Notes: generated by a model not told the origin, from the letters alone. A DNA stretch of 49,021 nt from an uncultured Nitrosomonas sp. (GCA_902826055.1 CADEDJ010000020.1:1-49021); one strand, 5' to 3'. Positions 35,576-46,308 are shown, counted from the stretch's first letter. A program made the numbers and translations.

Positions 35576-36463
35576 TTACTCCTTTACTTCAGGGATATTG
35601 GCCAATTGCATTGCTTCTAGAATAAGCTGATGATATTGATTCGATAATGGGGTGAGGGGTAAGCGAATTCCAGGATTTATTAGACCCATTTGTGTGACAG
35701 CCCATTTAACGGGAATTGGATTAGCTTCAACAAACAGATCAATATGTAATCGTAGCAGTTTGTTGTTAAGTGTTCGTGCTGTATTCAAATCGCCAGAGAA
35801 TGCGGCAATACACATATCATGCATCATTTTTGGAGCTACATTTGCTGTAACTGAAATAATGCCATGTGCACCCAGCAACAGGAGCGCTAATGCACTGACA
35901 TCATCACCGCTGTAGATGGAAAATCCTGATGGTGCGCGAAACAATAGATCACAACCACGTCCAATATCTCCTGTCGCATCTTTAATGCCAACAATATTGG
36001 GAATCTGTGCGAGGCGTAAAGCTGTATCGTTATGTATATCTGCAACTGTTCTGCCGGGTACGTTATATAAGATATGTGGGATTTCAACCGCTTCTGCAAT
36101 AGCTTTGAAGTGTTGATATAACCCTTCCTGGGTGGGCTTGTTGTAATAGGGTGCAACCGAAAGACAGGCATCTACACCGGCATTTTTTGCAAAAATTGAT
36201 AAATCGATAGCTTCGCGTGTTGAATTGGCGCCCGTGCCTGCAATTACCGGTATCCGGCCAGCGACATGATCAACCGCCGTTTTCATTAGCAAGTGGTGTT
36301 CATCAAAGTCTACGGTCGGAGATTCTCCTGTAGTGCCAACCACGACTACGCCATCGCTACCCTGTACGATATGGAAATCAAGTAAAGAGCGGAATCGATC
36401 CAGATCTAATCCGCCATCTTCATGCATAGGGGTAACGATGGCAACTAAGCTACCTTTAAACAT
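35576..36463 (-). CDS. dapA: 4-hydroxy-tetrahydrodipicolinate synthase
   Basis: A 295-residue aldolase that condenses pyruvate with aspartate semialdehyde, the first committed step of lysine and diaminopimelate synthesis. The Schiff-base lysine lies in VGIKDATGD, the catalytic tyrosine in YNVPGRT, and GTTGESPT forms the pyruvate-binding loop. Length is normal. Its stop is immediately before the bamC start and its last codons hold the bamC ribosome site, so translation is coupled. A terminator between it and clpB upstream indicates an independent transcript. Confidence 0.95.
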   Translation of the reverse strand: MFKGSLVAIVTPMHEDGGLDLDRFRSLLDFHIVQGSDGVVVVGTTGESPTVDFDEHHLLMKTAVDHVAGRIPVIAGTGANSTREAIDLSIFAKNAGVDACLSVAPYYNKPTQEGLYQHFKAIAEAVEIPHILYNVPGRTVADIHNDTALRLAQIPNIVGIKDATGDIGRGCDLLFRAPSGFSIYSGDDVSALALLLLGAHGIISVTANVAPKMMHDMCIAAFSGDLNTARTLNNKLLRLHIDLFVEANPIPVKWAVTQMGLINPGIRLPLTPLSNQYHQLILEAMQLANIPEVKE

Positions 36464-36475
36464 GACTAGCTATCC

Positions 36476-36508
36476 AATAAAAAAATGATATTTTACCCGA
36501 ATATCATT
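36476..36508 (-). terminator. Rho-independent terminator after clpB
   Basis: Perfect 9-bp arms AATGATATT and AATATCATT at 36484-36492 and 36500-36508 surround a seven-base loop. Read on the minus strand, the stem is followed by a run of T (36477-36483). The stem is AT-rich but perfect. It separates clpB from dapA on the same strand. Confidence 0.7.
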
Positions 36509-36543
36509 GAGACGCTATGTTTTAATCTGCTAACGTCAAAATC

Positions 36544-39156
36544 TCAATCATTGATTCTGGAGAAATTCATTTTATTGTCATAGTAATCAACTTTGATGGT
36601 ATCTTTTGCGACAAATTTACCTTCCAGAATTTCTTTAGCCAGTGGATTCTCGATTTGAGCCTGAATAGCACGTTTAAGCGGCCGCGCACCAAACACAGGA
36701 TCAAAGCCGGCTTGAGAAAGTGCGGACAGTGCTGCTTCGCTGATTTCAAGTCGCATTTCCAGTTTAGCCAATCGTGTTTCAAGATAGTGCAACTGTATTT
36801 TTGCGATGGACTGGATATGTCTTTCATCCAACGCGTGAAATACTACCACTTCATCAATCCGATTAATAAATTCAGGGCGGAAATGCGTTTTGACTTCCGT
36901 CATGACGGCCTGTTTAATCGCTTGATATTCGTTTCGCGACATTTCCTGAATCATTTGGGAGCCCAAGTTAGAAGTCATGACAATAACGGTGTTCTTAAAA
37001 TCAACCGTACGTCCCTGGCCATCAGTCATACGTCCGTCATCTAGCACTTGCAGCAATACATTAAATACGTCGGGGTGTGCTTTTTCCACTTCATCCAACA
37101 AAATGACGGCGTACGGCTTTCTGCGCACAAGTTCCGTCAAATAACCGCCTTCTTCATAACCGACATAGCCAGGGGGCGCTCCAATCAGCCGTGCTACGGA
37201 ATGTTTCTCCATGAATTCTGACATGTCGACGCGTATTAAATGATCTTCGGAATCAAACAGAAAACCAGCCAGTGCCTTACAAAGCTCAGTTTTTCCCACA
37301 CCTGTGGGGCCCAGAAATAGAAACGAACCATAAGGCTTGTTCGGATCTGACAAACCTGCACGTGAGCGCCGGATAGCATCAGATACCAAGCGCACGGCTT
37401 CATCCTGACCTACTACGCGGTCATGCAGTTTTTGCTCCATCAGAAGCAGTTTTTCGCGCTCACCCTGCATCATTTTGGAGACAGGGATGCCTGTCGCGCG
37501 AGATACGACTTCAGCAATTTCTTCAGCGCCTACCTGCGTGCGTAATAGCTTAGGAGCTGAGGTAGCCGTGCTTGAACCGCCTTCCGCAGCTTGTTTCTGA
37601 TCACTGAGCTGTGACTGTAATTGCGCTTCAAGTTGAGGAAGGCGCCCATATTGTAATTCTGATACTTTTTGCCAATCTCCCTTGCGCGTTGCGGTTTCTA
37701 TTTCCAGTTTGATTTTTTCCATTTCTTCTTTGATTTGCTGGGAACCCTGTACATGAAATTTTTCAGTTTTCCAAATTTCAGCTAAATCAGCGTATTCACG
37801 CTCTTTTTGTTTGATTTCTTCTTCGAGTAATTGCAGGCGTTTTTGCGAAGCTTCATCTTTTTCCTTTTTAATGGCTTCGCGTTCAATTTTAAGTTGTATC
37901 AATCGCCGATCAAGCTTATCCATTGCTTCCGGCTTGGAGTCAATTTCCATGCGGATACGTGCTGCTGCTTCATCAATCAGATCAATTGCTTTATCGGGCA
38001 GGAAACGATCGGTAATATAACGATTGGATAGTTCTGCAGCAGCGACTATGGCCGGATCCGTAATATCGACACCGTGATGAACCTCGTATTTTTCTTGTAA
38101 ACCGCGCAGGATTGCGATAGTTGCTTCCACTGTCGGTTCTTCTACCAATACTTTCTGAAAACGCCGCTCAAGTGCAGCATCTTTTTCGATGTATTTTCGG
38201 TATTCATCTAATGTAGTGGCACCCACGCAATGTAACTCACCGCGCGCCAATGCCGGTTTCAGCATATTTCCCGCATCCATTGCACCTTCCGCTTTTCCCG
38301 CTCCCACCATGGTATGCAATTCGTCAATGAATACAATGGTTTTTCCTTCGTCCTGCGCAAGTTCTTTCAGCACCGATTTGAGGCGCTCTTCGAATTCGCC
38401 GCGGTATTTTGCACCAGCCAATAGGGCAGCCATGTCTAAAACAAGAACGCGTTTATCTTTCAGACTTTCAGGTACTTCACCATTGATAATGCGTTGTGCC
38501 AATCCTTCAACAATCGCGGTTTTACCTACACCGGGCTCGCCAATGAGCACAGGATTATTTTTTGTGCGCCGCTGCAATACTTGAATCGCACGACGAATTT
38601 CATCATCTCGTCCTATCACCGGATCCAACTTTCCTTGCCGTGCACGTTCGGTAAGGTCTAATGTGTATTTTTTTAAAGCTTCGCGACTGCCTTCTGCTTC
38701 AGCGCTGCTAACTTGTTCACCGCCCCGGATGGTATTGATGGCCTTCTCCAGTGCGGCATAATTAGCGCCGTACTGTTTGAGTAAAGCGCCTATTTCGCCT
38801 TTATCCTGTAGCACTGCGAGCAGAAACATTTCTGAGGCAATAAATTGATCATTGCGTTTTTGCGCTTCTTTGTCGGCCAGATTGAGAAGATTATTCAGGG
38901 TGCGGGAGATAGTAACTTCTCCTCCTGAATGATCAATTTTAGGCAAGCGATTAACACTCTGTTTGAGGTTTTCCACCAGAGGGGCGGCATTGACCCCAGA
39001 ACGTTGCAGTAATGACAGTGTACTGCCATCGTCCTGCTGCAATAATGCTAGCAATAGATGCTGCGGTTCAATGGTTGGATTATCCTGGCCGACCGCGATA
39101 CTTTGCGCGTCTGCAATGGCTTGCTGGAACTTGGTAGTTAATTTATCAAAACGCAT
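36544..39156 (-). CDS. clpB: ATP-dependent chaperone ClpB
   Basis: An 870-residue hexameric disaggregase that works with DnaK to rescue aggregated proteins. The N-domain is at about 1-145, the first AAA+ domain has Walker A GEPGVGKT near residue 205, a long charged middle coiled coil runs from about 410 to 540 ([19 protein letters not shown]), and the second AAA+ domain has [14 protein letters not shown] near 613. The second pore loop GYVGYEEGG is intact. GAGGGAGA precedes the ATG. A heat-shock promoter lies in the 66-base gap upstream, and a terminator follows the gene. Confidence 0.97.
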   Translation of the reverse strand: MRFDKLTTKFQQAIADAQSIAVGQDNPTIEPQHLLLALLQQDDGSTLSLLQRSGVNAAPLVENLKQSVNRLPKIDHSGGEVTISRTLNNLLNLADKEAQKRNDQFIASEMFLLAVLQDKGEIGALLKQYGANYAALEKAINTIRGGEQVSSAEAEGSREALKKYTLDLTERARQGKLDPVIGRDDEIRRAIQVLQRRTKNNPVLIGEPGVGKTAIVEGLAQRIINGEVPESLKDKRVLVLDMAALLAGAKYRGEFEERLKSVLKELAQDEGKTIVFIDELHTMVGAGKAEGAMDAGNMLKPALARGELHCVGATTLDEYRKYIEKDAALERRFQKVLVEEPTVEATIAILRGLQEKYEVHHGVDITDPAIVAAAELSNRYITDRFLPDKAIDLIDEAAARIRMEIDSKPEAMDKLDRRLIQLKIEREAIKKEKDEASQKRLQLLEEEIKQKEREYADLAEIWKTEKFHVQGSQQIKEEMEKIKLEIETATRKGDWQKVSELQYGRLPQLEAQLQSQLSDQKQAAEGGSSTATSAPKLLRTQVGAEEIAEVVSRATGIPVSKMMQGEREKLLLMEQKLHDRVVGQDEAVRLVSDAIRRSRAGLSDPNKPYGSFLFLGPTGVGKTELCKALAGFLFDSEDHLIRVDMSEFMEKHSVARLIGAPPGYVGYEEGGYLTELVRRKPYAVILLDEVEKAHPDVFNVLLQVLDDGRMTDGQGRTVDFKNTVIVMTSNLGSQMIQEMSRNEYQAIKQAVMTEVKTHFRPEFINRIDEVVVFHALDERHIQSIAKIQLHYLETRLAKLEMRLEISEAALSALSQAGFDPVFGARPLKRAIQAQIENPLAKEILEGKFVAKDTIKVDYYDNKMNFSRIND

Positions 39157-39187
39157 GAAATTCTCCCTCGCTAGATGATTGATCCCT

Positions 39188-39216
39188 AAGTGGGGTAAGA
39201 GAGGCGAAATTTCAAG
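39188..39216 (-). promoter_or_regulatory. Sigma-32 heat-shock promoter of clpB
   Basis: Read on the minus strand, CTTGAAA (39216-39210), a 14-base spacer and CCCCACTT (39195-39188) match the RpoH consensus CTTGAAA-N13/14-CCCCATNT almost exactly. It lies 32 bases upstream of the clpB start, inside the gap after the upstream signalling gene. The known heat-shock control of clpB agrees. Confidence 0.85.
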
Positions 39217-39222
39217 AGAGGA

Positions 39223-42200
39223 TTATTTTGCAATACGGAGTGGTAGCGCGTGTAATTTATAGGGAATAGATTGCATTAAAAGATTTTCGATGTCAGAAAC
39301 AGGTACTGGTTTACTGAAATAATAGCCTTGGTAGTGGTTGCATTTTTGTGCAATCAATAAATTGAGTTGTTCTTCTGTTTCAATACCTTCTGCAATAACC
39401 TCTATTTCCAAGCTGTGCGCCATCGCAATAATGGCGGCAACAATCGTGCGATCATTTTTGTCGCTTACAATATCACGTACAAATGAACGGTCGATTTTAA
39501 GTGTGTGGATTGGAAAACGCTTTAGATAGCTTAGACTTGAATAACCTGTGCCAAAATCATCGATTGAAATCTGCATACCCATTTCACTTAAGCATTTGAG
39601 GGTTTCAATGACTTTTTCAATATTATCGATGAGCATACTTTCGGTGATTTCCAGGCTGATGTATTTCGCTTCAACGCCTGTTTCGTTAAGGATGCGGGCA
39701 ATGTTTTTTGTCAATTCTTTATCCCGGAACTGCCTTACTGATAAGTTAATGGCAACTCTTGGCACGCGATATCCTTGTTTTTGCCATGCTTTAATTTGCA
39801 TACAAACTGTTTTGATAACCCATTCACCAATTGGAATAATCAATCCAGTTTCTTCCGCCAGGCCAATAAATTTGTCAGGCGTAATTAGTTTATGTTCGGG
39901 ATGTCGCCAGCGCAGTAGAGCCTCTACACTGTGTAGCTGATTGTCAGGCATATCCATAACAGGTTGATAATACAAGACTAATTCATTGCGTTCGAGCGCA
40001 TGGCGTAAATCCAAAGTAAGGGTGTGCCGCTCGTGAGCGGATTTATTGAGTTCATCAGTGAAGAATTGGTAGTTATAACGGCCATTTTCTTTTGCATAAT
40101 ACATGGCAACGTCACTATTTTTTAATAATGCATCCGCACTGGTTCCATCGTCAGGAAACACAGCGATTCCTATACTTCCCGCGATATGGAGTTCGTTCTT
40201 GTCGATCTGATAAGGTTGTGTTATCGAATCCAGAATTTTTTGCGCAACTTTGGCAGCATCCAAAGATTCTGCAATAGAATTTAATACCACAATAAATTCA
40301 TCCCCGCCCTGGCGCGCAACGGTATCTTCATTACGCACACACGACAGCAATCGTTCTGCGACTGCTTTGAGTAAAAGATCGCCAATGTCATGACCTAATG
40401 AATCATTGATAGTTTTGAAATGATCCAGATCGATAAAAAGTACCGCCATTTGCCTTTGATGGCGAGTATCATGGACGAGCGCCTGTTCAATGCGATCTTG
40501 CAGTAAAAGCCGGTTGGGTAACCCAGTCAAAGCATCGTGTGTAGCCATTCTGATGATTCGTTGCTCGGCTTCCTCCCGTTCATACCAACGCCCAAGGTCA
40601 TGTGCAATGCTATCAATCAGGTTTTGCTCATAGGGGAGTGTGAAGGGAAGATCTTGCAGGTAGGAGACTTTTAATAATCCGCATATTGTTCCATTGGATA
40701 TAATTTGCGCTGTCAACTGGTTATGGAAGTTTTCTTGATAGCCTGTGGTAGCAATTTGCTTATTTTCCAACTCAATCATGGCAACTGCCATTTCTGGAAA
40801 ATGCAAAGCCCGGATGAGTGACTCCAAAATGTTTTGACATATTTTCTCAGTGCTGAGGTTCTGCGCCATGCAATGTCTGATGATTTGCATGCAATTACTT
40901 TCTCTCACCCGCTCGCTCAGGCCAAAATCTTCTTGCTTCCTTGCAGTGATATCAACGCTCACCGACATATAGCAATCAATTTCTTCACAAGTGTTTATTA
41001 AAGGGATGATTGCGCAATCCAACCAAAACGGTATTCCGGATTTGTTGCGATTACAAATTTCCTGATGCCAGATTTCACCTTGAGTAATGGTTGACCACAT
41101 CTCTTCAAAGAAAGATTGGGGGTGAATATGTGAACTTAATAACCGATGGTCTTGCCCGATCAATTCTTCTTGTGAATAACCACTAATTTCACATAATTTA
41201 TCATTGACCTGAACGATTTTTCCATTGCGATCGGTAATGGAAATTAATGCAAGTTTACCTATCGTATTAATATATGCCGTCAATTCGAAAGAAATTTTTT
41301 CAGTATCGTTCTTTTCTTTTAGCAAGCTCTTATTTTTTTTTATCCGATCATTTCCAAATTGAATGGCGTGTTGTCTACGTGGCAGAGTGACCCAAAAAAT
41401 CACTGCGAGTCCGGCCAGTAGCAACAAGCTCAGATACAAAAAAATTTTTCCGATGTGCTCAATGAAAGGGCTATATAGCTCCTTTTCATTGATTGTCAAT
41501 ACAGCGCCTAATCCGTAGGCAACCGGCAAGTACACAGCAACAATGCTGATTTTCTGAAGGTCCTGAGTAAATTGAACCCCCTCTTTTCCTGTTAGTGCAG
41601 AATGAACAGGTAATGGTATGCCGTTGACGATACGCTGCATATGCTTGAATTGACTGCCGTTCAAATTACGGAGGAAACAGTTAATTGCTAAATCATTATC
41701 TTTTACCGGGGCGCACAGCAGAAAGTCGCTGGATTTTTCAATTAAGGCTGTATCAGAAATTATTCTCATGAGTATCGGCATGGGTTGCTCAGTAGTGATG
41801 CGGCCGATAAATTTGTTCTCGGGGTTGAAAATTTGTATAGAACTACGCAAAAGGAATTGCCTGTTCCATAATAATTCACCGCGGTTATCCAAGTCAGATT
41901 GGAGTTCAACAATGAGGTTTGAGTGAGTGGATTTCTGACCGGATTCGAGTACTAGGTTGTTATTAGAGTCATAGATGCTGATACTTGAAAAGTTATTTTG
42001 CAGCATTTTCTCTGAGAATTGCACCAAGTTAGCGATGCCTGTATTGCGAAATTCATTGGAGTGTGTATTTTCCAGGTCAGTGACTGGAAAAATGGATGTG
42101 GAGAATATCTTGGTATTTGAAAGGGTGTGGCTGAGCTGATTTTCTATCAGTGTAGCCATATTTCTCAATGTCACTTGGAGATTGGAAGTGATCATGGCTT

Positions 42201-42321
42201 GCACTTGGGAGTGAATGCTTTTATAGACAACAAAACCCGCCGACATGATGATGGCAATCAATACAAATACATTGATTGTAATGATTCTGCGATCATTATG
42301 ATTGATTATGAGGCGAGGCAT
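39223..42321 (-). CDS. Membrane PAS-GAF-GGDEF-EAL c-di-GMP signalling protein
   Basis: A 1032-residue sensor. Transmembrane helices at about 14-34 and 293-313 flank a large periplasmic sensor region. A PAS domain at about 350-465 (ITDRNGKIVQVNDKLCEISG) and a GAF-like domain at about 480-590 follow. The GGDEF domain has an intact RQGGDEF near residue 672 and an RNED allosteric I-site five residues before it. The EAL domain has EALLRWRHP near 802 and DDFGTGYSSLSYLK. Both cyclase and phosphodiesterase motifs look active. It ends 66 bases before clpB on the same strand, but clpB has its own promoter. Confidence 0.93.
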   Translation of the reverse strand: MPRLIINHNDRRIITINVFVLIAIIMSAGFVVYKSIHSQVQAMITSNLQVTLRNMATLIENQLSHTLSNTKIFSTSIFPVTDLENTHSNEFRNTGIANLVQFSEKMLQNNFSSISIYDSNNNLVLESGQKSTHSNLIVELQSDLDNRGELLWNRQFLLRSSIQIFNPENKFIGRITTEQPMPILMRIISDTALIEKSSDFLLCAPVKDNDLAINCFLRNLNGSQFKHMQRIVNGIPLPVHSALTGKEGVQFTQDLQKISIVAVYLPVAYGLGAVLTINEKELYSPFIEHIGKIFLYLSLLLLAGLAVIFWVTLPRRQHAIQFGNDRIKKNKSLLKEKNDTEKISFELTAYINTIGKLALISITDRNGKIVQVNDKLCEISGYSQEELIGQDHRLLSSHIHPQSFFEEMWSTITQGEIWHQEICNRNKSGIPFWLDCAIIPLINTCEEIDCYMSVSVDITARKQEDFGLSERVRESNCMQIIRHCMAQNLSTEKICQNILESLIRALHFPEMAVAMIELENKQIATTGYQENFHNQLTAQIISNGTICGLLKVSYLQDLPFTLPYEQNLIDSIAHDLGRWYEREEAEQRIIRMATHDALTGLPNRLLLQDRIEQALVHDTRHQRQMAVLFIDLDHFKTINDSLGHDIGDLLLKAVAERLLSCVRNEDTVARQGGDEFIVVLNSIAESLDAAKVAQKILDSITQPYQIDKNELHIAGSIGIAVFPDDGTSADALLKNSDVAMYYAKENGRYNYQFFTDELNKSAHERHTLTLDLRHALERNELVLYYQPVMDMPDNQLHSVEALLRWRHPEHKLITPDKFIGLAEETGLIIPIGEWVIKTVCMQIKAWQKQGYRVPRVAINLSVRQFRDKELTKNIARILNETGVEAKYISLEITESMLIDNIEKVIETLKCLSEMGMQISIDDFGTGYSSLSYLKRFPIHTLKIDRSFVRDIVSDKNDRTIVAAIIAMAHSLEIEVIAEGIETEEQLNLLIAQKCNHYQGYYFSKPVPVSDIENLLMQSIPYKLHALPLRIAK

Positions 42322-42582
42322 TGTTTGTTTTTAGAAAATTATTGTGGCGTTTTTTTGTTAAATGATGAAAATTATCCAAAGAGCGTCAACCTATTATCGG
42401 TAAACTACTTTTACACTTAAACAGCGATTAGGCACTCTTTTATCCCTTTATCTAAAATATATCGTTCACAGAATCCCGATTAATCACATGGGAGTCAGCA
42501 GCAGTAAGACGCCGTTAAAGGATTAAAATAAATTAAGTTGAATGGATCGGAAGGAAATATTCAAGAGTCACTTGATGGGGAT

Positions 42583-44070
42583 TTATGTTGTTTTTTTAGT
42601 CACTTCCGGGTAGGGGTACAAAATATTCAATGCGACACTTTTACCAGCGGTCTCGACGATACGCACATGCTCGCGTTTGAATTGCCGGGCATGGTGCAGA
42701 CCGCATGAGTGCGCAATCATGTTAATTTCCTTGTTAACGTTTCTGGCGTAATTGGCTACGCGCAGATATTTTTCTTCAACCACCAAGCCCCTCTGCAAGC
42801 GTACATCGTGCGTCGTAACGCCGGTGGGACAAGTATTGAGGTGACAGCGCATCGCTTGAATGCAGCCGAGTGAGAACATAAATCCTCGTGCAGTATTGAC
42901 AAAATCCGCACCGGCACAAAGTGCCCATGCACCTTCTGCGGAAGTGACCAGCTTTCCAGCAGCGATGACATAAATGCGGCTTTTCAAGCCGGATTGGATG
43001 AGTGCATCGACCACGCGTGGCAGCGCTTCCACGATCGGCAGACTGACATGATCAACCAAAGTTTGCGGTGCTGCGCCGCTGCCGCCTTCGCCGCCGTCTA
43101 TGGTGAGAAAATCCGGGGCGTATTCCAAACCGCGGCGATTGATGCTGTCGCACAGTTCATTGATAAAATTCCATCCCCCGATGGCTGTTTTGATGCCGAC
43201 CGGGCGTCCGGTCAATTCACGGATGTAATGGATTTTGTCGAGCAGTTCGTCGATGTTGTTGATATCCTTGTGGCGGTTCGGGCTGATTGAATTTTGATTG
43301 ACAGGAATACCACGGATGGCAGCAATTTCCTCATGTACTTTACTGGCAGGAAGCAACCCACCTTTGCCGGGTTTTGCGCCTTGCGACAGTTTGATTTCAA
43401 ATGCTTTGACTACCTTGCTCAATTCTTTGGCGCGCTGCGGCGAGAAATTGCCCTGTTCGTCGCGGATGCCGTATTTGGCGGTACCGATTTGCATGATCAA
43501 ATCGCAGCCGCCTTCCAAATGATAGGGCGCCAACCCGCCTTCACCGGTATTCAGCCAACAACCTGCCTGCGCTGCACCAAGCGATAATGCCCGCACTGCC
43601 GGTTTGGAAATGGCGCCATAACTCATACCGCTAATATTGATGATCGATTTGGCTTCGAACGGATGCTCGCAGTAACCTTCGCCGATATGCAGCGACGGCG
43701 TAGGCAGTTGGTCTTCCTCCTGGATCGGGAACGCGGCGTTGACAAAAATGATCGATCCCGGCTGGCGCAGATCGTTGGTGGAGCCAAAACCGACCAGGCT
43801 GCCTTTGTTCTTGGCGTTTTTGTAAATCCAGCCACGTGTGGCGCGATTGAACGGCATTTCGTCGCGGTCGTTGGCGAAAAAATATTGGCGGAAATATTTG
43901 CCCTGTATTTCGAAGAAATAGCGTAAACGTCCGATGACCGGGTAATTGCGTAGAATCGAATGTTTTTTCTGCGTCACATCCTGGATGAACCAGACGACGA
44001 TCAAGCCGACAGCGGCCACACCCAGCATCGTGGCAATACTATAAAAGATAAAGTCAAATGCGCCGGACAT
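42583..44070 (-). CDS. FMN-binding glutamate synthase-like protein
   Basis: A 495-residue protein with one N-terminal transmembrane helix (about residues 8-28) and a glutamate-synthase central/FMN domain. Hallmarks include ISGMSYGAISKPAVRALSLGA, GCWLNTGEGGLAPYH, SQGAKPGKGGLLPASKV, DGGEGGSGAAPQT and a cysteine-rich CLNTCPTGVTTHD stretch near 415. It lacks the amidotransferase domain of true glutamate synthase, so it is unlikely to make glutamate from glutamine by itself. The ATG at 44070 has AGGAGG seven bases upstream; a GTG six bases earlier is less well placed. It lies alone. Confidence 0.88.
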   Translation of the reverse strand: MSGAFDFIFYSIATMLGVAAVGLIVVWFIQDVTQKKHSILRNYPVIGRLRYFFEIQGKYFRQYFFANDRDEMPFNRATRGWIYKNAKNKGSLVGFGSTNDLRQPGSIIFVNAAFPIQEEDQLPTPSLHIGEGYCEHPFEAKSIINISGMSYGAISKPAVRALSLGAAQAGCWLNTGEGGLAPYHLEGGCDLIMQIGTAKYGIRDEQGNFSPQRAKELSKVVKAFEIKLSQGAKPGKGGLLPASKVHEEIAAIRGIPVNQNSISPNRHKDINNIDELLDKIHYIRELTGRPVGIKTAIGGWNFINELCDSINRRGLEYAPDFLTIDGGEGGSGAAPQTLVDHVSLPIVEALPRVVDALIQSGLKSRIYVIAAGKLVTSAEGAWALCAGADFVNTARGFMFSLGCIQAMRCHLNTCPTGVTTHDVRLQRGLVVEEKYLRVANYARNVNKEINMIAHSCGLHHARQFKREHVRIVETAGKSVALNILYPYPEVTKKTT

Positions 44071-44378
44071 ACTCACTCCTCCTTTGCTCGTTAATCGCTA
44101 TGCTATCTGTTTAATTATCGTAAGTGTACAACCTGCAAGCATCATACTGTATAGATCTATCGTTTTTTGCCCGAATTGGACATGATGTAGTTGGCGAATC
44201 GGATAGTGAGTGCAAGAATCTGCAGGGTAACTTTCAAAACCGAATCATTCGGAAGGTTGCCGGTTGATACGATATATTCTGGCCCAATTATTTTTAGAAT
44301 TGTCCCATGGGCCACTCATAATTTTTAACAACTTGTTCATAATATCCTCCATTCGACACACGAAAGGAGTACATACCC
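44071..44378. other. 308-base spacer between two divergent genes
   Basis: No gene is recognised. A perfect 6-bp palindrome (CCGAATCATTCGG) lies at 44240-44252, and 7-bp inverted arms (TGGCCCA / TGGGCCA) at 44280-44286 and 44308-44314. These could be operators or a leader structure for the MBL-fold gene. A clear AAAGGAG lies before the MBL ATG. No confident promoter was identified. Confidence 0.4.
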
Positions 44379-45149
44379 ATGCAATTTACGCAAATCCGAA
44401 ACGCAACTGTTAAAATTAACTACGCGGGCAAGAAAATATTGATTGATCCCTGGCTGGCGGAAAAAGGCGCAGTACCAGGGTTTGGCGGCACGATCAACGA
44501 TCACATTCGCAATCCTACGGCTGAACTGCCGCTGCCTGTCAATGAAATTGCCGATGCAGATGCAGTCATTCTGACGCACGATCACCCGGATCACTGGGAC
44601 GATACAGCCAGAAATGCTATTCGCAAGGATATGCCGTTTTTTGTGCAGCACGAAAAAGATGCGCAGGCGATAAGGTCGGCGGGGTTCAGCGATGTTCGCA
44701 TACTGGATGAAAATACCGGTTTTGCAGGCATTACGCTGATCAAAACCTCAGGCCGGCATGGCAGGCCCAAGGTGCTGGAAGACATGAAAGCATTGCTTGG
44801 GGAAGTCAGTGGTGTCATTTTCAAGCACGCGGATGAGAAAACGTTTTATATCGCCGGAGACACCGTCTGGTGTCAGGAGGTCGAAGACAGTCTGAAAAAA
44901 TATCACCCTGACATCGTCGTCCTCAATAGCTGCGATGCCCAAGTCATCGGCAACGAGTCGATCATTATGGGTAAGAAGGATATTTACGAAGTCTATAAAA
45001 CCGCACCAGATGCCACGATCATTGCTAGCCACATGGAAGCGGTGAACCACGCCACGCTCACCAGAAAGGAATTGCGCGAGTTTTTGAACGAAAAAGCCAT
45101 GACGCAGCGGGTGTTGGTTCCCGAAGACGGCGAGTCCTATACTTTTTAA
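44379..45149 (+). CDS. MBL-fold metallohydrolase (UlaG-like)
   Basis: A 256-residue metallo-beta-lactamase-fold protein. The metal motif THDHPDHWDD is at about 67-76, further ligands lie in YIAGDTVW and ASHMEAVNH, and the N-terminal INYAGKKILIDPWL strand pair is typical of the UlaG/YtnP-like group of cytosolic hydrolases. The substrate cannot be told from the sequence. It is followed after 130 bases by a GlxA-type regulator on the same strand, a pairing that may be regulatory. Confidence 0.85.
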   Translation: MQFTQIRNATVKINYAGKKILIDPWLAEKGAVPGFGGTINDHIRNPTAELPLPVNEIADADAVILTHDHPDHWDDTARNAIRKDMPFFVQHEKDAQAIRSAGFSDVRILDENTGFAGITLIKTSGRHGRPKVLEDMKALLGEVSGVIFKHADEKTFYIAGDTVWCQEVEDSLKKYHPDIVVLNSCDAQVIGNESIIMGKKDIYEVYKTAPDATIIASHMEAVNHATLTRKELREFLNEKAMTQRVLVPEDGESYTF

Positions 45150-45280
45150 ATCAGAGCCGGAGCAAGCGATGAATCAATTTTGCCAGATCGTTCCATCTTG
45201 AATATTGTCTGATTGTTTACGAGCATTGCCATGAGACCGTCATTGAGCGATAAAATCGACCTAATCCGCAGGATTTCATT

Positions 45281-46231
45281 ATGTCCGTTCCATTAGTTGC
45301 GGTGGTTGCCTTCAACCATTTCAGTCCGTTTCATTTATCCGTGCCGTGTATTATTTTCGGCGACCTGCTGCACGATCAAAAACTTTTCGACCTCAGGATC
45401 TACGCGTACGAATCCGGCACGCTGCGTTCCAACGAAGGATTGCGCGTTGAATCATCACTTAGCGCAGTGGAATTGGCGCAAGCGGATATCATCATTGTGC
45501 CTTCCTGGCGTGATCCGGCCGAAAAACCCGAACGATCATTATTAGAGGCCCTGGTGACGGCTTACGCGCGAGGCAGCCAGATTGTCGGATTGTGCCTGGG
45601 CACGTATGTGCTGGCACATGCCGGGTTGTTGAAGAACCGCAAGGCTTCGACACATTGGGAATTTGAGCAAGATTTCATGTGCCGCTTTCCCGATGTGAAA
45701 CTGGACAGCAACGCACTGTATGTCGACGATGACCGTTTGATCACTTCGGCCGGAACCGCAGCCGGTATCGATTGCTGTTTATATCTGGTGCGGCAGCGTT
45801 ACGGTAGTGTAATTGCCAACAAATTGGCCCGGCGTATGGTAATTCCGCCTTACCGGGAGGGCGGTCAAGCGCAATTCATCGAACGGCCCGTTCCCGTTTC
45901 AACGCAAGACAGACGGATCAACAGGCTGCTGGATTACTTGAGAAATCATTTGAATCAGATGCATAGCCTGGACGAATTGGCGCAATACAGCATGATGAGC
46001 CGCCGTACCTTCACACGGCAATTTAACAAGGCCACGGGAATGTCAGTTGGCGAATGGCTAACAGCAGAACGCTTACAGCGTAGCCAGGAGCTGCTCGAAT
46101 CCACTTCCTTGCCGATCGATACTATTGCAGCGCAGGTCGGCTTCCAATCCGCCACGTCGCTGCGCCAGCACTTCAAGCACCGCTTCGATGTTACACCGGG
46201 GGAATGGCGCAGAACCTTTCAGGGTAAATAG
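45281..46231 (+). CDS. GlxA-family (DJ-1/PfpI - AraC) transcriptional regulator
   Basis: A 316-residue regulator. Residues 1-190 form a DJ-1/PfpI-like sensor domain with the nucleophile-elbow region IVGLCLGTYVLAHAGLL. Residues 215-316 form a double helix-turn-helix AraC domain (SLDELAQYSMMSRRTFTRQF and IDTIAAQVGFQSATSLRQHF). The group responds to small amphipathic amines or nitrogen compounds in characterised members, such as GbdR. The ligand here is not known. It likely controls the adjacent MBL-fold or methyltransferase gene. No strong Shine-Dalgarno sequence is seen. Confidence 0.9.
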   Translation: MSVPLVAVVAFNHFSPFHLSVPCIIFGDLLHDQKLFDLRIYAYESGTLRSNEGLRVESSLSAVELAQADIIIVPSWRDPAEKPERSLLEALVTAYARGSQIVGLCLGTYVLAHAGLLKNRKASTHWEFEQDFMCRFPDVKLDSNALYVDDDRLITSAGTAAGIDCCLYLVRQRYGSVIANKLARRMVIPPYREGGQAQFIERPVPVSTQDRRINRLLDYLRNHLNQMHSLDELAQYSMMSRRTFTRQFNKATGMSVGEWLTAERLQRSQELLESTSLPIDTIAAQVGFQSATSLRQHFKHRFDVTPGEWRRTFQGK

Positions 46232-46308
46232 CCAACAACAGTCAAAATTCAGGCGACTCATGATCCATGTTCGTAAAATACTTTCTTTTGCAACCTTGTC
46301 GGCGGCAC

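Noticed and set aside
42127..42420. Plus-strand 97-codon frame at the start of the c-di-GMP gene
   Set aside because: Mostly antisense to a well-supported coding sequence, with no features of its own.
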